In this document: positions 1-5,308 of the stretch, piece after piece
Layout of the letters: each line of letters begins with the position of its first letter
Numbering within the stretch: the stretch's first letter is position 1
Origin: an uncultured Actinomycetes bacterium
GTDB taxonomy: Bacteria; Actinomycetota; Actinomycetes; S36-B12
DNA: 5,308 bases
Assembly (NCBI GenBank): GCA_905181745.1
Contig: CAJIYV010000073.1
Location: 1 to 5,308, forward strand
Reading direction: 5' to 3'
Made by a program: the position numbers and the translations under genes
Notes under the pieces: generated by a model
What the model was told of the DNA's origin: nothing
Database searches by the model: none
The model's input: the letters and a program-made list of their open reading frames with translations, nothing else

Positions 1-6
1 ACAACC

Positions 7-1026
7 TTATGCGAAACCCTTAGTGCCCGTCGAACTGCGCACTATCAATTCGGTGGGCAACTGGGTTACCCGGTCGTTGCCGCGTCGCGAATCAGACCCC
101 GCGAGTTGTTCCAACAGGCATTCTCCCGCCTTTTTCCCGAGGTCGGCCACAGGTTGCGCAATCGTTGTAAGGCCAAGATAGGACGACATAGGGTGGTCGT
201 CGATTCCGATGATTGACACATCGCGTCCTGGCTCAAGTCCATGGGCACGTAGTGATCGAATTGCGCCGAATGCCATTTCGTCTGACATTGCGAAAACTGC
301 TGTTGGAGGATTTGGTTGATTCAGGAGGGCATCCATTCCATTTTCCCCACCCTCGATGGTGAAGTGTCCCGACACCTCGAGCATGGGGTCTTCCACTAGA
401 GCGAATTCAGCTATGACGGATCGGTAACCACGTTCACGTTGTGAACCGGCGGTAAGGCGTGCCGCAGCCGACTTGCCGGATATGAGCGCAATCTTCGAGT
501 GACCCAAAGAAACCAAGTATTCCGTTGCCTTTCGTGCCGCAGCGACGTCGTCAATTACGAAGCAATCAACTCCCGGGGTTACTCCACCAATCATTACCGT
601 GGGCATGCCTAGGTTCACAATTGGCTCAAGGTCCGGATCTTGGGGTGGCAGAGCGACAATAAGTATTCCGTCAACTCGTCGACGGATTCGCGCCGTCGGC
701 GGGATTCGCGAAACTCTGCTTTGATGCTCACCAACGTTCATTAATAGCAGATCCAGATCTGCATGCTGCATGACCGATTCCGCACCAGCGATCACTTCAG
801 AGAAAAACCAGCGAGCAATATGGGGAGTAACAACAGCAACTGAACCGGTTCGCCCCGATGCCAAGCGAGAGGCGCTCGGAGAAATTACGAAATCCAAACC
901 CGCAGCAACCTCTTTGACCCGCTCACGGGTTGCATGGTCGACATTGGGCAACCCACGTAGCGCCCGCGACACAGTTGCCGTAGAAACACCGGCGGCTGCT
1001 GCAACATCTCGAATTGTGATTCCCAT
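7..1026 (-). CDS. LacI-family transcriptional regulator
   Basis: A 339-residue sugar- or metabolite-responsive DNA-binding repressor, cytoplasmic and probably dimeric. Residues 3-24 form the LacI helix-turn-helix (TIRDVAAAAGVSTATVSRAL). The hinge helix is at about 49-59 (SPSASRLASG) with Leu55, the residue that in this family wedges into the central CG step of the operator. The rest is the periplasmic-binding-protein-like effector domain, with the typical late motif MSDEMAFGAIRSLRAHGL followed by IIGIDDHP. The ATG at 1026 is chosen over the upstream in-frame ATG at 1077 because family members begin a few residues before the TIRDVA helix and because a purine-rich GGAAGGG lies 7 nt ahead. The longer start would also make the palindrome at 1031-1070 coding. 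It lies 64 nt behind the secreted-protein gene, on the same strand. The ligand cannot be told from sequence, and any downstream target lies beyond the window edge. The family call is firm; the specificity is unknown. Confidence 0.95.
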   Translation of the reverse strand: MGITIRDVAAAAGVSTATVSRALRGLPNVDHATRERVKEVAAGLDFVISPSASRLASGRTGSVAVVTPHIARWFFSEVIAGAESVMQHADLDLLLMNVGEHQSRVSRIPPTARIRRRVDGILIVALPPQDPDLEPIVNLGMPTVMIGGVTPGVDCFVIDDVAAARKATEYLVSLGHSKIALISGKSAAARLTAGSQRERGYRSVIAEFALVEDPMLEVSGHFTIEGGENGMDALLNQPNPPTAVFAMSDEMAFGAIRSLRAHGLEPGRDVSIIGIDDHPMSSYLGLTTIAQPVADLGKKAGECLLEQLAGSDSRRGNDRVTQLPTELIVRSSTGTKGFA

Positions 1027-1030
1027 GCCC

Positions 1031-1070
1031 ACGCCCTTCCGGGTGTGAGCGTATACACCCGGACGGGCGT
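1031..1070 (-). promoter_or_regulatory. CG-centred palindrome: probable LacI-family operator and RBS hairpin
   Basis: Two 16-base arms (1031-1046 and 1055-1070) are complementary at 15 of 16 positions, with an 8-base spacer. The inner 9-bp arms, TCCGGGTGT and ACACCCGGA, are perfect. The exact centre, 1050/1051, is a CG step as in LacI, PurR and CcpA operators. The core at 1044-1057 reads TGTATACGCTCACA on the minus strand, one mismatch from the catabolite-responsive consensus TGWAANCGNTNWCA. The other strand carries TGTGAGCG, the half-site found in the lac operator. It sits 4 bases upstream of the repressor's ATG, so autoregulation is the simplest reading. If transcribed, it would also fold into a stem covering the ribosome binding site. 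The repeat is seen directly; the function is inferred. Confidence 0.7.
1034..1040 (-). promoter_or_regulatory. Ribosome binding site of the LacI-family gene
   Basis: The minus strand reads GGAAGGG, ending 7 nt before the ATG at 1026. It supports that start over the upstream ATG at 1077. It lies inside the 3' arm of the 1031-1070 inverted repeat, so it would be double-stranded in a transcript that carries both arms. Confidence 0.6.
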
Positions 1071-1090
1071 CAATCATGAAAATTCAGATA

Positions 1091-1615
1091 TCACGTAGTT
1101 TTTAGTCGAAGTGCCTTGTTTCCATCGTTAGAACCAACACCAATCAGTCCCGGGTCACCTTCGCCACACTCAACTATATTTTTTGCGCGGCATGGCCCCA
1201 TTTCAAGACCGTAGTAGTACGTGCCCTTGCGGCCAAGCTCGGCACTAATGGTGAATTCACCATTTTTGCGAATGGTCGTGCACGCAGCCTCAAGGACCTG
1301 TGAGGGCCAGCCTCCATCAGTGGCTGGCTTGGTCGCGTATCGAGAAAGGCACACAATATTTTCGCCCTTCGTCCAACTCTCGAGATTCTTCCGGGCACTT
1401 TTACTGAGATTTCCCGTGAAAGTAGCAGTCTCACTCGAAGGAACTTTCTTGGCATTGACTTTCATGCACGCATAGTCCTTATCTCGGCCATCTTGTGCAC
1501 ACACCGACTTTCTTGGCTTCGGCGGATCGGTGGCCGGGGCCACGGCTGGAACCACAAACGGCACCAAAAGAGCTGCCGATGCGAGTCCGATAATTTTCTT
1601 CATAAAAGGCTTCAT
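1091..1615 (-). CDS. Secreted six-cysteine protein of unknown function
   Basis: A 174-residue protein that I do not recognise. It has a clear Sec signal peptide: basic MKPFMKK, a hydrophobic stretch at about 9-26, and a likely cleavage after APA at residue 28. The mature part has six cysteines (39, 50, 89, 112, 142, 150), an even number that fits disulfides in an exported protein. Its composition (TATFTGNLS, NGEFTISAELGRKGTYYYGLEMGPC) suggests a beta-rich, perhaps Ig-like, fold; that is a guess from pattern. There is no lipobox and no second membrane segment, so release or cell-wall association is likely. The ATG at 1615 is preferred; ATG 1603 (inside the signal peptide) and TTG 1633 are possible. 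None has a strong Shine-Dalgarno. It starts 18 nt after the ppx stop, so it may be read from the same transcript, but it is not a usual member of the eno cluster. Confidence 0.75.
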   Translation of the reverse strand: MKPFMKKIIGLASAALLVPFVVPAVAPATDPPKPRKSVCAQDGRDKDYACMKVNAKKVPSSETATFTGNLSKSARKNLESWTKGENIVCLSRYATKPATDGGWPSQVLEAACTTIRKNGEFTISAELGRKGTYYYGLEMGPCRAKNIVECGEGDPGLIGVGSNDGNKALRLKTT

Positions 1616-1633
1616 AGTGCGAGTGTCACACAA

Positions 1634-2563
1634 TTATGCGTTTCCCAGCCTCAAAACAACCCCGTCAAGTAAATCTTTTTCACTGACCAACACCCGCGTA
1701 AAGCCAAGCATCCTCATCGATTCTCTCAATACCAAGGCTCCACCGCCGATCACGTCCACTCGACCGGGGTGCATAAACCCAAGTTTTGCACGTTGTACGC
1801 GGGTCATGTTCAGCAATTCGTCGGTGACTGCGTCGACCTCTTCCATGCTTAGCGCGGATCCATGAATCAGGTCGGCGTCATATTCGTGCAGTCCCAGTGC
1901 CATGGCAGCAACCGTTGTCACCGAACCGGCAAGGCCAATGAAAGTAGTTTCAGCCTTAATCGGGAACGTTCTTCCAATTAGTTCGATGTGATTCCTGATG
2001 TCCCCGGTAGCTGCCTCAATTTCCTGCCGGGTCGGCGGATCAGAATACAAGTGTCGCTCGGTCATGCGAACACATCCAATGTTCACGCTCTCTGATACCA
2101 AGGAGTGATCAGGCAGAGTCGTTACGAATTCAGTTGAACCGCCCCCAATGTCGGATACAAGTACCGATCCGGACACGTCCAGCCCGGACAACGCACCCCG
2201 ATAAGAAAGCTCAGCCTCCTGATCTCCGCCGATTACTTCTGGCTCAACACCCAAAATTTCTTTCACCCCAGCAGTAAAAGCATCACGATTTGACACGTCG
2301 CGTGATGCTGAAGTCGCGATGAACCGAAGTTCTTTGATCTCGTATTGCATTAACAACTCTGCGTACTCACGGCATGCCGCGAAAGTTCGCTCAAGGGCCG
2401 TGTCTCTGAACTCCCCTGTGGCATCGACCCCTTCGCCCAACCTGACGGTACGCATTTCTCGCAGGTGGTCCGTGACCGTGTTGCGGTCAACTGCTGCAAT
2501 CAACAAACGAATAGCGTTGGTGCCACAATCAATCGCGGCGAATGTTGGCACTAGCTCAGACAC
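1634..2563 (-). CDS. ppx: Ppx/GppA-family phosphatase (exopolyphosphatase / pppGpp phosphohydrolase)
   Basis: A cytoplasmic enzyme of the ASKHA fold, about 309 residues, that removes terminal phosphate from polyphosphate and/or converts pppGpp to ppGpp. Visible motifs: the first phosphate-binding loop AAIDCGTNAIRLL (9-21), ATSASRDVSNRDAF (83-96), GGDQEAELSYRGA with the probable catalytic Glu116, and the second phosphate loop SDIGGGSTEF (137-146). It lacks the long C-terminal extension of E. coli Ppx/GppA, like the short actinobacterial proteins (M. tuberculosis Rv1026 type). The start is uncertain. GTG 2563 has GGAAG 8 nt upstream. GTG 2551 overlaps the DUF501 stop in TAGTG and gives a 305-residue protein beginning MPTFAAIDCG. 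The ATG at 2668 would add about 35 residues that translate the DUF501 gene out of frame, so it is rejected. Overlap with the DUF501 gene implies translational coupling. Which of the two substrates dominates cannot be told. Confidence 0.93.
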   Translation of the reverse strand: MSELVPTFAAIDCGTNAIRLLIAAVDRNTVTDHLREMRTVRLGEGVDATGEFRDTALERTFAACREYAELLMQYEIKELRFIATSASRDVSNRDAFTAGVKEILGVEPEVIGGDQEAELSYRGALSGLDVSGSVLVSDIGGGSTEFVTTLPDHSLVSESVNIGCVRMTERHLYSDPPTRQEIEAATGDIRNHIELIGRTFPIKAETTFIGLAGSVTTVAAMALGLHEYDADLIHGSALSMEEVDAVTDELLNMTRVQRAKLGFMHPGRVDVIGGGALVLRESMRMLGFTRVLVSEKDLLDGVVLRLGNA

Positions 2564-3057
2564 GAGTTTTGCTTCCACCACGGAGACAGCATGGCAAGCG
2601 CCCGGTCGCCCAATGGGTTGACACCGGGGCCGCAAGCGAGTGACTGCGCAATCAATACGTGCAGGCATTTAACCCGGCGTGGCATCCCGCCCGCACTAAT
2701 CCCTTTTAACTCAGGGACGATACCGAGTGCCTCTCGGTCGCGTAGATAACGCTCGTGAGCGGCTTGGTATTGGCCAGCAAGTTCAGGGTCTTGTGCCAAG
2801 TCGGCTTCCATCTCACGCATCAGACCAGTGCTCTCTAGAGTTCCAATCGCCCCAGCGAGCCTGGGGCAAGTGAGGTAATAGGTGGTGGGGAACGGGGTAC
2901 CGTCGGGCAGGCGAGGTTCGGTTTGGACGACGAGTGGGGCAGTGCACTCGCAGCGCGCTGCAACCCGAAAACAACCACGTGCTGACCGACCAAGCTGTTG
3001 ACCAACTAGTTCAAGTTCTTCCGGTGAGATCTCAACCACTGCTTGGCTCAACTGCAT
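2551..3057 (-). CDS. DUF501 family protein
   Basis: A 168-residue soluble protein of the DUF501 family, conserved in actinobacteria between ftsB and ppx; its biochemical function is not established. Conserved blocks: PRLPDGTPFPTTYYLTCPRL (48-67), GLMREM (78-83), and the C-terminal SAGGMPRRVKCLHVLIAQSLA followed by GPGVNPLGDRAL (121-154). Cysteines at 36, 38, 64 and 131 could be structural, but I see no clear metal-binding spacing. ATG 3057, with GAAG 6 nt upstream, is preferred; TTG 3069 would add four residues (MKPT). The gene overlaps the ftsB 3' end by 26 nt and its TAG stop overlaps a possible ppx start, so the three are probably translated together. There is no signal peptide or membrane segment. 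Confidence 0.92.
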   Translation of the reverse strand: MQLSQAVVEISPEELELVGQQLGRSARGCFRVAARCECTAPLVVQTEPRLPDGTPFPTTYYLTCPRLAGAIGTLESTGLMREMEADLAQDPELAGQYQAAHERYLRDREALGIVPELKGISAGGMPRRVKCLHVLIAQSLACGPGVNPLGDRALAMLSPWWKQNSCLS

Positions 3058-3445
3058 CGTCGGCTTCAATTAGCGCACCCCAGAGCTTGCTGTACCAGTT
3101 AGGTTCAATCTCGGCAGCTTCCGCGGAAATAGTTTCGGCAGCTGGTCGCCCATCAGCACCCAGCGCGACATAGCCGATCTCACCTGGCATGACAAAATGC
3201 AACCTTCGCCTTGCTTCTGCAGCGATGTAGGCGGGGTCAGCCCAGCGCTGTTGCTCCAGTTGGAGTCCATCAACACTTTCTTGGGCCACTTCAATCTGTG
3301 CCTCAAGGGCTGCAATCTCGGCTCGCTGGCCAAACCAATTGCGCACCGGCACTGCCAGAATCACCCCCAACAGGACGACTGTGACAAGGAGCGCCAAAGC
3401 CCGGCCCGTTAGGGAGCCGTAACTGTGATCCTTTGGTTCTGGCAC
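3032..3445 (-). CDS. ftsB: FtsB/DivIC-family septum formation initiator
   Basis: A 137-residue bitopic membrane protein of the divisome. In this family the protein pairs with FtsL and FtsQ through an extracytoplasmic coiled coil and helps activate septal peptidoglycan synthesis. The layout is standard: a short cytoplasmic N-terminus (1-14), one membrane helix (about 15-33), a coiled-coil stretch (about 40-66, QRAEIAALEAQIEVAQESV), then the DivIC motif WADPAYIAAEARRRLHFVMPGE (68-89). The C-terminal NWYSKLWGALIEAD is typical of actinobacterial versions. The start is GTG, the only usual start codon in this frame before the membrane segment, and no good Shine-Dalgarno precedes it. It lies 35 nt after the eno stop, behind a stem-loop, so expression may depend on eno transcription and perhaps on re-initiation. 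Confidence 0.93.
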   Translation of the reverse strand: MPEPKDHSYGSLTGRALALLVTVVLLGVILAVPVRNWFGQRAEIAALEAQIEVAQESVDGLQLEQQRWADPAYIAAEARRRLHFVMPGEIGYVALGADGRPAAETISAEAAEIEPNWYSKLWGALIEADDAVEPSSG

Positions 3446-3464
3446 GAGACAATAGTCACACGGT

Positions 3465-3484
3465 CTAAGCGCAAATGCGCTTAG
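3465..3484 (-). repeat. 9-bp inverted repeat (stem-loop) over the eno stop codon
   Basis: CTAAGCGCA at 3465-3473 is the exact reverse complement of TGCGCTTAG at 3476-3484, leaving a 2-base centre (in RNA most likely 8 bp with a 4-base loop). The eno TAA stop (3481-3483) lies inside the 5' arm as transcribed. The bases that follow on the minus strand (ACCGTGTGACTA) contain no T run, so it is not a classical intrinsic terminator. It could be a partial terminator, a 3'-end stabiliser for eno mRNA, or a processing site that separates high eno from low ftsB expression. The structure is seen; the role is inferred. Confidence 0.6.
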
Positions 3485-4764
3485 GCACCGCCGCCAAAAC
3501 GTGGGAATGCGCCCTTACCCGCATAACTCGCGCTGTCATCGAGCTCTTCCTCGATCCGGAGAAGCTGGTTGTATTTGGCCACTCGTTCACTGCGGGCAGG
3601 TGCACCAGTCTTGATCTGACCACAGTTGACCGCAACTGCGAGGTCGGCGATTGTTGTGTCCTCGGTTTCGCCAGAACGGTGAGACATCATGGATGAGTAC
3701 CCATTGCGGGTCGCCATCGAGACCGCGTCAAGTGTTTCGGTGAGCGAACCGATTTGATTGACTTTAACCAATAGCGCGTTAGCAGCACCTTCTGAGATTC
3801 CCCGCGCCAAGCGTGCCGGATTAGTAACAAAGAGGTCGTCACCCACGAATTGCACCCGGTCACCAATCGCATTGGTCGCATGGATCCAGCCCGCCCAATC
3901 ATCTTCGGCCAGAGCATCTTCAATTGAGACCAGCGGGAAGTCAGCCAAAAGTGATTCGTAATACGCCGTCATCCAAACAGATGAGCGAGCAGCGCCTTCG
4001 AAGGCGTACGAGCCATCGGTGTAAAACTCAGTTGACGCAACGTCCAGTGCCAGTGCGATGTCGCTGCCTACTGTGAAACCAGCAGTCTCAATTGCAGTAA
4101 CAATCAGATCAAGTGCCGCACGGTTATTGGGCAGATCTGGAGCGAAACCTCCCTCGTCTCCTAAACCGGTTGCGTAACCATTCTTTTTCAAGACTGACTT
4201 CAATGCGTGATAGACCTCGGTGCCACTGCGCAACGCCTCAGAAAACGTTGTTGCCCCGATGGGCGCGATCATGAACTCCTGGATATCGACACCAGTGTCA
4301 GCATGTGCACCGCCATTGAGAATGTTCATCATGGGGACGGGAAGTAGGTGCGCGTTAGGGCCGCCCAAGTATTTGAATAACGGCAATTCGGCGGAAAGCG
4401 CCGCGGCCTTAGCGACTGCAAGGGATGCCCCCAAGATTGCGTTCGCGCCAAGCCGGCTCTTATTTGGCGTCCCATCAAGATCAATCATGACCTGGTCAAC
4501 GGTTCGCTGGTCATCTGCAGACAAACCAATTATCGAATCAGCAATTTCACCTTCGACCCCTGCGACTGTCGCCAAAACACCCTTACCTCCATACCGAGAA
4601 CCCCCATCGCGCTTTTCAGCCGCCTCAAAGGCTCCGGTTGAAGCGCCCGAGGGGACAGCCGCCCGCGAAACAGTGTCGTCATCGAGGAGAACCTCAACTT
4701 CAACAGTGGGATTACCCCGAGAGTCCAGAATTTCACGCGCAATTATTGCTTCAATGACCGCCAT
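3481..4764 (-). CDS. eno: Enolase (phosphopyruvate hydratase)
   Basis: Interconverts 2-phosphoglycerate and phosphoenolpyruvate in glycolysis and gluconeogenesis; Mg-dependent, cytosolic. At 427 residues it is full length for bacterial enolases. Visible: N-terminal AREILDSRGNPTVEVEV, the mobile loop SGASTGAFEA (39-48), NGGAHADTGVDIQEF (150-164), general acid/base Glu204 in GLGDEGGF, Mg ligands Asp241 (LALDVAS), Glu282 (SIEDAL) and Asp309 (VGDDLFVTN), the signature LLVKVNQIGSLTET with catalytic Lys334, SHRSGETED with His362, and Lys385 in GQIKTGAPARSER. No key residue is missing. The start at MAVIEAI matches the family; only a weak AGG lies upstream. It is the first gene of the minus-strand cluster, with the divergent DUF4349 remnant upstream. 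I see no convincing promoter box. Confidence 0.99.
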   Translation of the reverse strand: MAVIEAIIAREILDSRGNPTVEVEVLLDDDTVSRAAVPSGASTGAFEAAEKRDGGSRYGGKGVLATVAGVEGEIADSIIGLSADDQRTVDQVMIDLDGTPNKSRLGANAILGASLAVAKAAALSAELPLFKYLGGPNAHLLPVPMMNILNGGAHADTGVDIQEFMIAPIGATTFSEALRSGTEVYHALKSVLKKNGYATGLGDEGGFAPDLPNNRAALDLIVTAIETAGFTVGSDIALALDVASTEFYTDGSYAFEGAARSSVWMTAYYESLLADFPLVSIEDALAEDDWAGWIHATNAIGDRVQFVGDDLFVTNPARLARGISEGAANALLVKVNQIGSLTETLDAVSMATRNGYSSMMSHRSGETEDTTIADLAVAVNCGQIKTGAPARSERVAKYNQLLRIEEELDDSASYAGKGAFPRFGGGA

Positions 4765-4903
4765 GGGCGCAAGCCTAGTGAGCGGTCATGAAGGACCTAA
4801 TCTCCCTACGTTGTCGAATTGAGACCAAAAGCAAGAAACCGACAATCTCCACCACACATCCAAGTGATCACATGCAGCACACGCATATATAAAGGCGCAG
4901 TAC
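4765..4903. other. Intergenic region between eno and a divergent gene remnant
   Basis: This 139-bp stretch should hold the eno promoter on the minus strand. The best pair I can find, TTGTCG and TCAATT spaced by 17 bases, matches consensus poorly, so I do not call it. An 8-bp palindrome, GTGATCAC (4864-4871), and an AT-rich stretch, TATATAAA (4886-4893), are present. The latter could be a -10 box for the plus-strand remnant, but it overlaps that gene's ribosome binding site. No RNA gene or longer repeat is seen. Confidence 0.4.
4891..4895 (+). promoter_or_regulatory. Ribosome binding site of the lipoprotein remnant
   Basis: AAAGG lies 8 nt before the ATG at 4904, a normal spacing. Together with the lipobox downstream, it supports 4904 as the original start of the plus-strand gene. 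Confidence 0.5.
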
Positions 4904-5225
4904 ATGAGTGGATCTAAGGCAGCAATCTTCGCAGGGATCGGGCTGGCAGTGCCCGGCTTAGCCGGCTGCGGCACCACAGATGCTAAAGGTCCCGCCGAAT
5001 CCAGGCATATTGAAGAAATGAATCTCGACATAACCCTCAGTCTCAATTGATTCACCAAACTTTGTTCAAGGAATACACAATGGCTGGAATTCTTTAATTA
5101 ATGTCCTTTCTGCATCCATCACGTTCGCCGGATTCCTCGTGCCGTTTTTGGAAACCATCATTGTTCTAATGATTCTTATTGCAGCTATCCACAAGGCAAT
5201 AAAGTGCGAGCGCCCGCAAAATTAA
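4904..5225 (+). pseudogene. Internally deleted, frameshifted DUF4349-type lipoprotein remnant
   Basis: The frame from ATG 4904 gives a 48-residue product ending at TGA 5048-5050. It begins with a lipoprotein signal, MSGSKAAIFAGIGLAVPGLAG followed by Cys22 in an LAGC lipobox, and ends EEMNLDITLSLN. A different frame, open from 5034 to the TAA at 5223-5225, continues SPNFVQGIHNGWNSL and then a membrane helix with a conserved-looking Pro (FLVPFLETIIVLMILIAAIHK) and a basic tail. That layout (lipobox, a final DITLSL-like beta strand, then f-x-x-G-x-x-x-G-W and a Pro-containing C-terminal anchor) is how DUF4349 proteins are built. They are normally about 300 residues, so most of the extracytoplasmic domain is gone. 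Skipping one base near 5045 rejoins the frames into about 106 residues. The second frame has no usual start codon before its membrane segment, so it is unlikely to be a gene of its own. The family call comes from memory of the pattern and is moderate. Confidence 0.55.
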
Positions 5226-5308
5226 TCACTGACGCACTCTCGGCCTCCCCCTCCAGTGTGACCGAATTCAACTTTCGTCGAATAGGTTCATGCTGACTCA
5301 ATGGTCTG
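5226..5308. other. Right edge, nothing identified
   Basis: No gene, RNA or clear terminator is seen. A minus-strand frame (QTIESA, stop at 5288-5290) and a plus-strand ATG at 5290 both run off the edge and are too short to judge. A 5-bp inverted repeat, CACTG/CAGTG (5227-5258), is too weak to call. Confidence 0.3.

Noticed and set aside
917..932. Small palindrome ACCCG-CTCA-CGGGT inside the LacI coding region
   Set aside because: The arms are 5 bp, it lies in the conserved coding region after the helix-turn-helix and is not CG-centred. Probably chance.
1027..1077. Longer LacI start at ATG 1077
   Set aside because: It would add 17 residues ahead of the helix-turn-helix, unlike the family, and would place the 40-bp palindrome in coding sequence. 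The start at 1026 has a ribosome binding site.
4779..4785. GTGAGCG, the reverse complement of the CGCTCAC half-site, just upstream of eno
   Set aside because: It repeats one half of the operator at 1031-1070, but the other half does not match. A 7-base match alone is expected by chance, so I do not claim that the LacI protein regulates eno.
4220..4822. 200-codon open frame on the plus strand opposite eno
   Set aside because: It lies antisense to a fully conserved enolase, its translation is low-complexity Ser/Ala/Pro-rich with no recognisable domain, and no ribosome binding site is evident. It is a shadow of the eno codon bias.
4786..5058. 90-codon open frame on the minus strand upstream of eno
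   Set aside because: The composition is unlike a conserved protein, it overlaps the better-supported lipoprotein start on the other strand, and it has no recognisable domain.
5068..5097. AAGGA followed 7 nt later by ATG at 5080
   Set aside because: The frame gives only five codons (MAGIL) before a stop, and it is neither the lipoprotein frame nor the membrane-anchor frame. A chance Shine-Dalgarno inside the remnant.

Overview
This window looks like a chromosomal segment from an actinobacterium of moderate base composition (GC near one half by eye). The gene order enolase, FtsB-type divisome protein, DUF501 protein and Ppx/GppA phosphatase, all on the minus strand, is the conserved actinobacterial eno cluster (in Mycobacterium tuberculosis it corresponds to Rv1023-Rv1026). 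I cannot assign a genus. The moderate GC would fit a small-genome aquatic lineage, but that is only a guess.

Layout, read in the direction of transcription (right to left): eno (4764-3481); a short gap with a 9-bp hairpin built over the eno stop codon; ftsB (3445-3032, GTG start, no clear Shine-Dalgarno); the DUF501 gene (3057-2551), overlapping ftsB; ppx (about 2563-1634), overlapping the DUF501 gene; a small secreted six-cysteine protein of unknown function (1615-1091); and a LacI-family repressor (1026-7). The first four genes are tightly packed and probably co-transcribed. The secreted protein starts 18 nt after ppx and may belong to the same transcript. The LacI gene is preceded by a 40-bp nearly perfect inverted repeat centred on CG. 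It looks like a LacI-type operator and, as RNA, would also fold over the ribosome binding site.

The right end (4765-5308) holds no intact gene that I can support. On the plus strand, divergent from eno, there is a lipoprotein start with a good ribosome binding site and lipobox. After about 25 more codons and a frame shift it runs into what looks like the C-terminal membrane anchor of a DUF4349-type protein. I read this as the decayed, internally deleted remnant of such a gene.

Functionally, most of the window is housekeeping: glycolysis (Eno), septum formation (FtsB), and polyphosphate or (p)ppGpp metabolism (Ppx). The accessory parts are the secreted protein, the LacI regulator, whose target genes are not in view, and the DUF4349 remnant. 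I found no CRISPR array, insertion sequence, tRNA or rRNA, and no convincing sign of a new multi-gene system. The most unusual signals are the palindrome at the LacI start, the hairpin at the eno stop and the remnant gene.
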